Made by a program: the position numbers and the translations under genes. From QHBQ01 sp038230695 (lineage in GTDB: Bacteria; Chloroflexota; Chloroflexia; QHBQ01), in the NCBI GenBank assembly GCA_038230695.1, contig JBBRMT010000142.1:1-12174 (forward strand): 12,174 nt of DNA, written 5' to 3'. Below are positions 6,002 to 12,174 of this stretch, in pieces; position 1 is the stretch's first letter, and each line of letters starts with the position of its first letter. Under the pieces are notes generated by a model. It worked only from the letters and a program-made list of their open reading frames with translations, was not told where the DNA came from and ran no database searches.

Positions 6002-6865
6002 TTAGGCTTTGGTCGTCGTAGTGGTAGTGGTGCCAGCATTGCGTGCGCCCTCGAAGCCCTGCTGCACTTCGTTGCGGAGCTGCTGCCAGCCGGAGTTGTC
6101 GCCACCATACTGCTGAGTGTAGCTCTGCTGTAGGGCTGGCTCGGCCTGCTGCCAGGTCTGACCGGCATACTGCTGGTTGGTACCAGCAGCATAGCCGTAC
6201 TGGTAGTTCGGCTCATCCTGCTCCCAGGTGCGCCCGTTCTTAGCGTAGTTCTGCTGCCAGTTCTGCTGGAAGTTGGAGCGCAGCTTGTCGTAGTTCTTGT
6301 CCACCGTCACTTCGACACGGCGAGTGGTGCCAGTTACCTGCTGCTGCTCACTGTGCTGCTCACGGCGTACCGACACCTCGCCAGTAACAACCGCTTCCTT
6401 GCTCACAACCGCCTGCTCACCACGTACCGGAACGTTGATGGTCTCTTCCTGGAACACGCGCTCTAGCTCACCGGGCTGCAAGGCCCGCTCGGCGGTGGCG
6501 TGCTGCTCGACGTAGACATCCTCGCGCATCAGGTCAACCGGGATGCTCTGCTGCTCCTCGATTACCCGCTTGTTCAAGCCGACCTCGCCAAGCTGCACCT
6601 GCTGCTTGCCGACGTTCAGCCGCTCCTCGACGATTGGCACGCGAATGTCGCCCTCCTGAGCATACTGGCCTTGCGGATAGTTGCCTACCGCATAGTCGCT
6701 GCCGCTCAGGTAAACACGGTTCTTGTCAACCTGGGTGATCTCGCTATCGGCGATCTCCTGACCGTTGACCTTAATCTTGTTCTTCTTGACGCTCTCGACA
6801 TAGCCGATCAGCTGGTTGCCCGCGTATACTTCCATACCGTCCTGAATGTTTTCAAGGTTAGTCAT
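6002..6865 (-). CDS. YsnF/DUF2382-domain stress protein with PRC-like N-terminus
   Basis: A 287-residue, hydrophilic, Gln- and Val-rich protein with no signal peptide or membrane segment. Residues 4-55 form a small beta-rich unit (GMEVYAGNQLIGYVESVKK) like the PRC-barrel/DUF2171 modules often found ahead of YsnF domains. Residues 73-186 are the YsnF/DUF2382 domain: two related halves, VPIVEERLNVGKQQVQLGEV (76-95) and INVPVRGEQAVVSKEAVV (143-160), the second ending in RRVEVTV. Residues 192-276 are rich in Q, Y and W, with YGYAAG and W-x-x-x-E/R-N-E-V repeats as seen in other long YsnF proteins; a run of Thr closes the chain. The family is linked to general and oxidative or desiccation stress, with no known reaction. 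GGAG lies nine bases before the ATG. Confidence 0.88.
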   Translation of the reverse strand: MTNLENIQDGMEVYAGNQLIGYVESVKKNKIKVNGQEIADSEITQVDKNRVYLSGSDYAVGNYPQGQYAQEGDIRVPIVEERLNVGKQQVQLGEVGLNKRVIEEQQSIPVDLMREDVYVEQHATAERALQPGELERVFQEETINVPVRGEQAVVSKEAVVTGEVSVRREQHSEQQQVTGTTRRVEVTVDKNYDKLRSNFQQNWQQNYAKNGRTWEQDEPNYQYGYAAGTNQQYAGQTWQQAEPALQQSYTQQYGGDNSGWQQLRNEVQQGFEGARNAGTTTTTTTKA

Positions 6866-7056
6866 GATAGTTTTCTCCTTTACTAGTTGCTTGTGCGCCT
6901 GAGTCGTGTTTGGCGCTTCTGTTTTCGGTTGTCAATCCCCAACCAGGGGATGGTTGCAATGTATGCAAGTGGCGTGCCATCAAGTAGAATTATCGCGCTG
7001 CAATGTAGAAACCGCAGCAAACAGGTTAGCAATAATGTAGATACCCGTATTAGCGT

Positions 7057-7821
7057 TTATTGCGTATTAACCATGTTTGCATTGGCAACGGCTGTGCCAC
7101 TGACATCATGCACGGTGGCATCCTCAAGCTCGACCCGCTCACGGCGTACTGGTTCGCGCACCTCGTGTTCCTCGGTGACATAGCGCTTGCTAACCCGCAC
7201 CTCTTCGACCAGCACCAGTTGGCGCTGCACTACCAGCACCTCTTTCATGATTGGAATGATCAGCACGTCGTTTTCGGTGCGCGGTTGCAGCGGCGCATCC
7301 AGCGGCTGGTTCATCGGTATGCGCTCAACCACCAGCTCGTCGTGCGTAACCGACACACTCTGCACCTCCTCGATCTGCTCGACCTTCTTATGGATGCGTA
7401 GTTCGCCGAGGTCAACAACTCGCTTGGCGATGTTCAGTCGCTCTGAGGCAATGGGGATAAGGATCTCGCCATTGCGCTCCATCATGGTAGATGTATCAGT
7501 AGCAAGGCTGCTTGGATTTTGGCCTGTAACGCCGCTGCCCATATCGGTTGGCACGGTGGTTGCAGCCGTGCCGCTGGCGAGGTTGCCCTCCTCCACTGGG
7601 AGCAGGTGGGTCTCGCGCCGATTTACCTCCTCCGCGCTGCGTACCGACTTAATCTCGTCCAATGGGATCAAGGTCGGCTGTTCGCTTTGCCCCAGCCAGA
7701 CGTATACCCCACTCGGCTTCTTGCGGCCCTTCTTCTCATCCACCCGATCAATCAGCCCCAGGCGGCCATCGTTGGTCTCCACTACTGCGCCAGGGACTAG
7801 CTCGGCGTTTTGTTGTGCCAT
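7057..7821 (-). CDS. YsnF/DUF2382-domain stress protein, second copy
   Basis: A 254-residue soluble protein. Residues 8-60 form a PRC-like beta unit (GAVVETNDGRLGLIDRVDEK, then VYVWLG and LIPLDEIKSV). A disordered Ser/Thr/Gly linker spans about 75-115. The YsnF/DUF2382 domain at 119-234 has two matching halves: ILIPIASERLNIAKRVVDLG and VLIIPIMKEVLVVQRQLVLV. It shares architecture with the neighbouring 6002-6865 protein but is clearly diverged and lacks its Q/W/Y tail. It may interact with that protein or replace it under another condition; this is inference. AAAGGAG (7829-7835) precedes the ATG by seven bases. A possible extended -10 (TGGTATAAC on the minus strand, 7995-8003) lies about 180 bases upstream. 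Confidence 0.87.
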   Translation of the reverse strand: MAQQNAELVPGAVVETNDGRLGLIDRVDEKKGRKKPSGVYVWLGQSEQPTLIPLDEIKSVRSAEEVNRRETHLLPVEEGNLASGTAATTVPTDMGSGVTGQNPSSLATDTSTMMERNGEILIPIASERLNIAKRVVDLGELRIHKKVEQIEEVQSVSVTHDELVVERIPMNQPLDAPLQPRTENDVLIIPIMKEVLVVQRQLVLVEEVRVSKRYVTEEHEVREPVRRERVELEDATVHDVSGTAVANANMVNTQ

Positions 7822-7901
7822 TGTGTTTCTCCTTTCACCGCTTAACTATCGTTCACCTTTAGCAGCGATGATCAAGGCAAGAGCTATGCCAGCCTGTCAG
7901 C

Positions 7902-7925
7902 AGGGGCGATAAATGTGCGCCCCTA
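7902..7925. repeat. Dispersed palindrome, GTAGGGGCG family
   Basis: AGGGGCG (7902-7908) pairs with CGCCCCT (7918-7924) around a nine-base loop; the minus strand reads GTAGGGGCGCAC. It lies in the 5' region of the 7057-7821 gene. Confidence 0.75.
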
Positions 7926-8010
7926 CGCCATAGGCCGCCACTTTTTGAGCGTAACCCAGCAACTAGCACCATTGATTAACTATAATGTGCCTAAGTTATA
8001 CCAGTTCGCC

Positions 8011-8068
8011 GCGCAAATGGAGCAAATTTGTAGGGGCGAGCCACGGCTCGCTCTGGCTCAATTTGCGC
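8011..8068. repeat. Two-layer palindrome with a GTAGGGGCGA core
   Basis: The outer stem is 8011-8023 (GCGCAAATGGAGC) against 8056-8068, with 12 of 13 positions paired. The inner stem is GCGAGCC (8036-8042) with GGCTCGC (8045-8051), and TGTAGGGGCGAG runs from 8030. It starts 22 bases beyond the stop of the minus-strand YflT-like gene and may act as its 3' end, although no T run follows. Confidence 0.7.
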
Positions 8069-8089
8069 CAGCGGCTCGACGGATTTGTA

Positions 8090-8527
8090 TTACTCCTCAT
8101 CCGGGCTGTAATCCACGGGGGTTACATCGCTGCCAGCGGGGATGTAGTTGGGGGGGATGGCGGGAGCGACACGGGTCGAGCCGCTGCCAATGGCGTAGGC
8201 GCGAACTTCGCTGCCGCCATGTGCGATCAGAATGGCCTGCGCTTGCTGGGTCTGCTCCTCGCTGAAGGCGTTCACCCTTATCAGTATGTCCCCCCGATTT
8301 ACCTGCTCCGTGTATGCTTGCTCCTGCACTACGGCTGGTTCCCGATCTTCAACGGTGGGGTGGGTGCCGCGTATCTCTTTGGTAACAATTGCTACCTGGT
8401 CGGCGGCGAAACCAACACCCTTCAAGCCGCCAAGCCCTGCAGCAGCGGCTTGCTGGTCGCTGAACACGCCGATCACCGTACTGCGGGTGGCCTTACTCTC
8501 CACTGTGGGGTTATCCCTCGCTACCAT
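8090..8527 (-). CDS. YflT-like general stress protein
   Basis: A 145-residue soluble protein. Residues 15-52 (STVIGVFSDQQAAAAGLGGL, then GVGFAADQVAIVTKE) look like the N-terminal unit of the heat-induced YflT/GSP17M family: a beta strand ending in VF, a helix that opens with residue pairs such as QQAAAA, then a second strand. Residues 78-112 (RGDILIRVNAFSEEQTQQAQ and the following AILIAHGGSEVRAY) give a second beta-alpha-beta unit typical of these small proteins. The end (113-145) is Pro-rich and acidic. No enzymatic residues are apparent. GGGAG lies six bases before the ATG. It sits with two YsnF proteins, which supports a shared stress role; the fine function is unknown. Confidence 0.75.
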   Translation of the reverse strand: MVARDNPTVESKATRSTVIGVFSDQQAAAAGLGGLKGVGFAADQVAIVTKEIRGTHPTVEDREPAVVQEQAYTEQVNRGDILIRVNAFSEEQTQQAQAILIAHGGSEVRAYAIGSGSTRVAPAIPPNYIPAGSDVTPVDYSPDEE

Positions 8528-8570
8528 GGCCTGCTCCCTTCTATTACCCCTGTTCTTCTTTTACCGATGT

Positions 8571-8599
8571 ATTGTATCGCATGGCAGGCGGGAATGCAA
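8571..8599 (-). promoter_or_regulatory. Likely promoter of the YflT-like gene
   Basis: On the minus strand: TTGCAT (8594-8599), a 17-base spacer, TACAAT (8571-8576). The -10 matches well and the -35 only in TTG. The distance to the start codon (about 38 bases from the predicted transcript start) is reasonable. Confidence 0.5.
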
Positions 8600-8650
8600 G
8601 CGCAGGGGTGCAGTGGAATGTGTCGCAAGCTCTGGGGTAACTGGTTGATC

Positions 8651-8677
8651 TGTAGGGGCGAATCGTTGTTCGCCCTG
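8651..8677. repeat. Dispersed palindrome, GTAGGGGCGA family
   Basis: TGTAGGGGCGAA begins at 8651; GGGCGAA (8656-8662) pairs with TTCGCCC (8669-8675). This is very close to the core inside 3320-3400 in opposite orientation. It lies in the 315-base gap between the YflT-like gene and the HNH gene, which otherwise holds only the two divergent promoters and a short CCGATAAATCGG palindrome (8723-8734). Confidence 0.8.
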
Positions 8678-8736
8678 ATTTTCGATATATTTCCCACAAA
8701 TCTGCGCTTATGCTACCAAAGACCGATAAATCGGAC

Positions 8737-8765
8737 TTGTCATCTTCAGCATAAAATGGTAAAAT
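8737..8765 (+). promoter_or_regulatory. Sigma70-type promoter of the HNH-serS pair
   Basis: TTGTCA (8737-8742), 17-base spacer, TAAAAT (8760-8765), preceded by TGG so it is also an extended -10. A 12-base palindrome CCGATAAATCGG (8723-8734) touches the upstream edge of the -35 and could be a regulator site. The leader to the HNH start would be about 70 bases. Confidence 0.75.
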
Positions 8766-8842
8766 ATGTCAAGAGCGTGGTCAAGGTGGCCCGCATCATT
8801 TTATCGGAGGGTTGGAGCTTATACGCTAAGAGGATCACAATC

Positions 8843-9391
8843 ATGGGGCGAGCTACAGTACATCTTGATGAGCCTGTTTTGGTGCTGAACCAGAACTACG
8901 AGCCGTTGAACATTTGCAACGTGCGGCGGGCCTTGATGCTGCTTTTCAACGGCAAGGCCGAGGTGCTGGAGCTTAACCACCAGATTATCCATAGCGCGAC
9001 TACCACCTGGCACGCGCCCAGCGTAATCCGCCTCTCTGCGATGATCAAGCGCCCCGTGCCACGGGCGAAACTCAGCCGCCGCGAGATCTTCATCCGCGAC
9101 GATTACACCTGCCAGTATTGCGCCCTACGCACCCGCGATCTAACCCTCGATCACGTCATCCCCAAGAGCAAGGGTGGGGCGCATACATGGGAGAATCTGG
9201 TCAGCGCCTGCCGCAGTTGCAATCACCGCAAGGGTGGCAAGAGCGTGGCTGAGGCCAATATGCGCCTCGCCCGTGAGCCTCGCGCCCCGCGCACCAATAT
9301 CTACTACATGGTACACCGCTACCTGCGCGGCGCACCCAATGCCGAGTGGGAGAAGTTTGTACCCGGCTTCACCAGGAGTAACGATGCTTGA
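8843..9391 (+). CDS. HNH endonuclease family protein with a CxxC-H-N-CxxC zinc core
   Basis: A 182-residue protein of the stand-alone HNH type common in Chloroflexota, cyanobacteria and Actinobacteria. The N-terminal part (7-50) is the conserved HLDEPVLVLNQNYEPLNICN lead-in. The nuclease core is Cys90-x2-Cys93, LDHVIPKSKGG (102-112) with His104, ENL (117-119) with Asn118, and Cys123-x2-Cys126 followed by Asn127-His128, so the metal and catalytic residues are intact. The biological substrate of these chromosomal HNH proteins is not established. The frame is open far upstream, but homology begins at ATG 8843, which has AGGA eight bases ahead and a promoter at 8737-8765. The stop overlaps the serS start by eight bases, indicating one transcript and coupled translation. 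Confidence 0.9.
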   Translation: MGRATVHLDEPVLVLNQNYEPLNICNVRRALMLLFNGKAEVLELNHQIIHSATTTWHAPSVIRLSAMIKRPVPRAKLSRREIFIRDDYTCQYCALRTRDLTLDHVIPKSKGGAHTWENLVSACRSCNHRKGGKSVAEANMRLAREPRAPRTNIYYMVHRYLRGAPNAEWEKFVPGFTRSNDA

Positions 9392-10649
9392 TATAAAACT
9401 ACTACGCGACAATCCAGAGCTAGTCCGCGACGCGATGCGCCGCCGCCATCAGGAAGCCCCGATTGACGAAATCCTGGAACTTGATAAGCGGCGGCGCGAA
9501 CTTCTTACCGAGGCGGACACGCTGAAGGCGGAGGTTAACAGCCTATCCCGCCAGGTGGGTAAGGCCGCCGACAATAGTGAGCGCGAAAGGCTGAAGGCGA
9601 AGTCCCGCGAGAGCGGCGAACTGGTCAAGGCGATTGAGCCGCAGGTGGCCGAGGTCGAGGCCCGCCAGCGCGATCTGCTGCTGCGCGTCCCCAATATCCC
9701 CATGGCCGACGTGCCAGAGGGTGCCGACGAACACGGCAACGTGCTGGTGCGGAAGTGGGGCGAACCGCCTCAGTTCGACTTTGAACCACAGGCACACTGG
9801 GACATCGGCCCGCGCCTGGGCATCATGGACTTCGAGCGGGCGGCGAAGCTATCTGGCAGCCGCTTCACCGTGCTGCGCGGGCAGGGCGCACAGCTAGAGC
9901 TGGCTCTGATCAACTTCATGGTTGATATGCACACCCGCGAACATGGCTATGAGCTGGTCTGGCCGCCTTATCTGATCACTGAAGAGTCCATGACTGGCAG
10001 CGGTCAGCTACCCAAGTTCGAGGATGGGCTATACAGCGACAAGCGCGACGGCCTCTACCTCATCCCCACCGCCGAATCGGCGCTCGCCTCGCTGTACAGT
10101 GGCGAGATCATGGCCGAGGCAGACCTGCCAATGAAGCTGGTCGCCTACACACCATCATTCCGCCGCGAGTCGGGGAGCAGCGGCCAGGATGTGCGCGGCT
10201 ACCTGCGCCAGCACCAGTTTAGCAAGGTGGAGTTGTTCGCCTTCACCAAGCCGGAAGAGTCGGCAGAGTTGCACGAGGCGCTCACTCGTCAGGCCGAGCG
10301 CGTGTTGCAGGAGTTGGGCCTGGCCTATCGCACCATGCTGCTTTGCGCTGGCGATATGGGCTTCGCCGCGGCCAAGACCTACGACCTGGAGGTATGGCTG
10401 CCCGGTCAGAACAACTACCGCGAGATTAGCTCCTGCTCCAACGTGGAGGACTTCCAGGCCCGCCGCTCCAACACCCGCTATCGAGATGCCAACGGCAAGG
10501 TGCGCTTCCCGCATATGCTGAACGGTTCCGGCCTGGCGGTGGGCCGCACCCTGCTCGCCATCCTCGAAAACTACCAGCAAGCCGATGGCACGGTGATAAT
10601 ACCAGAGAGGCTAAGGCCGTATATGGGCGGTGCGGAGGTTATCAAGTAG
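9384..10649 (+). CDS. serS: Seryl-tRNA synthetase
   Basis: A 421-residue class II synthetase, of normal length, that charges tRNA-Ser (and tRNA-Sec) with serine in the cytoplasm. The start MLDIKLLRDNPELV is typical. Residues 28-102 form the long antiparallel coiled-coil arm that binds the tRNA variable loop. LIPTAES (227-233) is the TxE serine-binding motif, FRRESG (259-264) to RGYLRQHQFSKVEL is motif 2, and NGSGLAVGRTLLAILENYQ (380-398) is motif 3. The motif 2 loop reads GSSGQDVRG where most bacterial enzymes have GSAGRDTRG, a mild oddity. AGGAG lies five bases before the ATG, inside the end of the HNH gene. Confidence 0.97.
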   Translation: MLDIKLLRDNPELVRDAMRRRHQEAPIDEILELDKRRRELLTEADTLKAEVNSLSRQVGKAADNSERERLKAKSRESGELVKAIEPQVAEVEARQRDLLLRVPNIPMADVPEGADEHGNVLVRKWGEPPQFDFEPQAHWDIGPRLGIMDFERAAKLSGSRFTVLRGQGAQLELALINFMVDMHTREHGYELVWPPYLITEESMTGSGQLPKFEDGLYSDKRDGLYLIPTAESALASLYSGEIMAEADLPMKLVAYTPSFRRESGSSGQDVRGYLRQHQFSKVELFAFTKPEESAELHEALTRQAERVLQELGLAYRTMLLCAGDMGFAAAKTYDLEVWLPGQNNYREISSCSNVEDFQARRSNTRYRDANGKVRFPHMLNGSGLAVGRTLLAILENYQQADGTVIIPERLRPYMGGAEVIK

Positions 10650-10658
10650 TCAAATGAT

Positions 10659-10696
10659 CCCCTCTCCCCGTCGGGGGAGAGGGTTAGGGAGAGGGG
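10659..10696 (+). terminator. G/C-rich two-state hairpin downstream of serS
   Basis: CCCTCTCCCC (10660-10669) pairs with GGGGAGAGGG (10674-10683) over ten base pairs with a four-base loop. The same left arm (10659-10668) can instead pair perfectly with GGGAGAGGGG at 10687-10696. The first stem lies ten bases after the serS stop. There is no T run, so it may act as a 3'-end structure or be a dispersed repeat of the kind seen in many bacteria. Confidence 0.65.
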
Positions 10697-10751
10697 TAAC
10701 AGCGGCGGGAGCAATCCGCGCCGCTTTCAATTGCCCTGTTTGTGTGCGGAT

Positions 10752-10794
10752 ATTGACATAACCTATTGTCAATCAGTGTGTTTGGTGTTATAAT
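10752..10794 (+). promoter_or_regulatory. Strong promoter with palindrome over the -35
   Basis: TTGTCA (10766-10771), a 17-base spacer and a consensus TATAAT (10789-10794) make the best promoter in the window. The -35 is part of the palindrome ATTGACA-N8-TGTCAAT (10752-10758, 10767-10773). A dimeric regulator bound there would block or modulate polymerase. The regulator is not identifiable from this window. Confidence 0.8.
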
Positions 10795-10842
10795 ACAGAA
10801 CAGGAGTCCTAATTTGGCCGCTTCAGCACAAGGAGAAAGATA

Positions 10843-12174
10843 ATGCTAGCCAGTAGCCCAGTTACATTGGTGCAAAAGCGTCGCGCTTGGCCCATAGTTG
10901 TATCCAGTGCTGCAGACGAGCAGGAACGAGCGCGATCGTTGGCTAATCTGGCCCGCATAAGGCTAATCACCTTCCCTGCCACGCTTCTCTACTCCACCGT
11001 TGCTGAGGTAAGGCTTGGTCAGTTGCTTATGAATAGGGCTGAAGTTGCGGAAGATAGACCATATTTGCTGATATTCGCTCATGATGATGATGAACTAAAC
11101 AAGGGTGAGCGGTTCAAGCAGTCACTTTTGTCCAAATATCCCGAACTGGTTGCCACGGTCGAAGTAGCAATGCAGAAAGGCCATAACGACTCGGCTGCTG
11201 ATGCTATTCGCTACCTGAAGCAACTTGAGCCAGATACAAAGATGTTCGAGATTAAGCGGCACCTGCTGGTGCTATCGAGGCGTGGCGGCAAGGGTACATC
11301 TCATTTTATTGCTCCCTTCACTGGCGGTCACGATACAACCTGCGCTACCTGGACACGCAAGGTCGGCACCGACCCCAGCGGCAAGCCGCTGAAAGGCTTT
11401 GTCCGCGCTGCCGTCGCGGTCGGCTTCTGCCCGGTCGAATGTCCCTTCTGCTACCTGCTAATGATCTATACCCAGAGCATGGATATCGCGCTGAACTGGG
11501 AAGACCTACACGATGAGCTACAGAAGTGGGGCTATCAGGGTGCGAAATACCGCTATCCAATCAACTTTGGCGAGACCAGCGGCATGGTGGAGTACGATAA
11601 CTGGTTCAGCAAGCCAAACGGTGAAGGCAGCATGGTGCAGTACATTATTGATGCCTGCGAAGAAGCGCGGGTAATGCCTTTCTTCCTTACCAAGCAAGCC
11701 TACCCTGATTACTTGAAATATAATGGTATGGTGCAGGTTGGTATTAGCCTGTCACCAGAGCCAGTGCGCGAGTGGCTGTCGCCTAACGGCTCTCCGGCTG
11801 AGGTATTGCTGGAATCGTTGCGGAACGCAGTTGCTAAAGGTGCAATCAGCCCAGTGATTAGGCTGGCGATCATCTGGTCGCAGAAAGAGGCGTATCTACC
11901 GCTGCTTGATCGGGTAGCCGAGTTGTTCAAGGATTACACCGACGATGGCGGCCTGCGCGTTACCGCCGACATCATCCGCTTCACCCCTTCAACCGCCGCC
12001 GAAATCGGTCGCATCTACCCTGAGCAGGCACGCACCCTGTTCGCCGAAGCAAACGTCCCTTACACCGACGATGGTGACAAGCTACGAGTAAACGCCCGCG
12101 CCGCCACTGATCGCAAGTTTAGGCCAGAGGTCGAGCAGCAGGCGCATATCTACCGCTGGCTACGTAAGGAGCTA
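10843..12174 (+). CDS. Radical-SAM protein resembling spore photoproduct lyase, with an unknown N-terminal region (3' end outside window)
   Basis: The frame is open for 444 codons to the window end, so the gene is partial. AAGGAG (10830-10835) lies seven bases before the ATG. Residues 187-206 contain C196-x3-C200-x2-C203 in GFCPVECPFCYL, the iron-sulfur cluster motif of radical SAM enzymes in the spacing and CYL context of spore photoproduct lyase, which reverses UV-made thymine lesions. Later landmarks fit the same barrel: NFGET (241-245), FFLTKQ (280-285), VGISLSPEP (299-307), R327-N-A and VIRLAIIW (338-345). Residues 1 to about 160 match nothing I know; they are soluble, with helices and an AHDDDE stretch (74-79). 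G or C at the third codon position is about 51% over the first 160 codons counted and about 69% afterwards, hinting at a composite origin. The exact substrate is unknown; DNA repair is only a suggestion. Confidence 0.85.
   Translation, partial: MLASSPVTLVQKRRAWPIVVSSAADEQERARSLANLARIRLITFPATLLYSTVAEVRLGQLLMNRAEVAEDRPYLLIFAHDDDELNKGERFKQSLLSKYPELVATVEVAMQKGHNDSAADAIRYLKQLEPDTKMFEIKRHLLVLSRRGGKGTSHFIAPFTGGHDTTCATWTRKVGTDPSGKPLKGFVRAAVAVGFCPVECPFCYLLMIYTQSMDIALNWEDLHDELQKWGYQGAKYRYPINFGETSGMVEYDNWFSKPNGEGSMVQYIIDACEEARVMPFFLTKQAYPDYLKYNGMVQVGISLSPEPVREWLSPNGSPAEVLLESLRNAVAKGAISPVIRLAIIWSQKEAYLPLLDRVAELFKDYTDDGGLRVTADIIRFTPSTAAEIGRIYPEQARTLFAEANVPYTDDGDKLRVNARAATDRKFRPEVEQQAHIYRWLRKEL

Noticed and set aside
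6935..6951. Hairpin ATCCCC / GGGGAT downstream of the 7057-7821 gene as its terminator
   Set aside because: Only six base pairs, about 105 bases after the stop, and no T run on the minus strand.
7981..7986. TATAAT on the plus strand as a promoter
   Set aside because: No -35 at a suitable distance and no plus-strand gene for more than 800 bases.
7985..8842. N-terminal extension of the HNH protein, since the frame is open upstream
   Set aside because: It lies antisense to the YflT-like gene, and homology, ribosome binding site and promoter all place the start at 8843.

Overview
The window reads as a GC-rich bacterial chromosome segment, most likely from the Chloroflexota. This is an inference from gene order, the stress proteins with paired YsnF domains, and the abundant intergenic palindromes of the GTAGGGGCGA type; no single marker gene here proves it. 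Nothing looks like a plasmid, phage or CRISPR locus.

Left part (1-3248, plus strand): the 3' end of uppS, a membrane protein that resembles only the N-terminal half of CdsA, and a complete site-2 protease rseP with three PDZ-type domains. This is the familiar lipid-carrier/envelope order (uppS-cdsA-dxr-rseP) with dxr absent and the cdsA position occupied by a protein lacking the CdsA signature. Three heptamer tandem arrays lie at the borders of these genes, and two of them supply the stop codon of the gene they touch. The 474-base gap 241-714 has no convincing gene but carries a long imperfect inverted repeat.

Middle (3249-5903): rseP converges on a minus-strand parA-parB operon (TAATG overlap, TTG start for parA, good promoter). 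The gap between rseP and parB holds a nest of inverted repeats. Divergent from parA is a small lipoprotein gene that appears to be broken by a one-base frameshift.

Stress block (5936-8600, minus strand): two YsnF/DUF2382 proteins and one YflT-like protein, each with its own strong ribosome binding site and separated by 190-270 bases. Palindromic repeats lie between and around them.

Right part (8640-12174, plus strand): an HNH endonuclease overlaps the start of serS by 8 bases, so the two are probably co-translated. After a two-state hairpin downstream of serS there is a strong sigma70-type promoter whose -35 lies inside a palindrome. It drives a gene, cut by the window end, for a radical-SAM protein resembling spore photoproduct lyase with a roughly 160-residue N-terminal region that I do not recognise. 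This last gene and its operator-like promoter are the best candidates for something undescribed.
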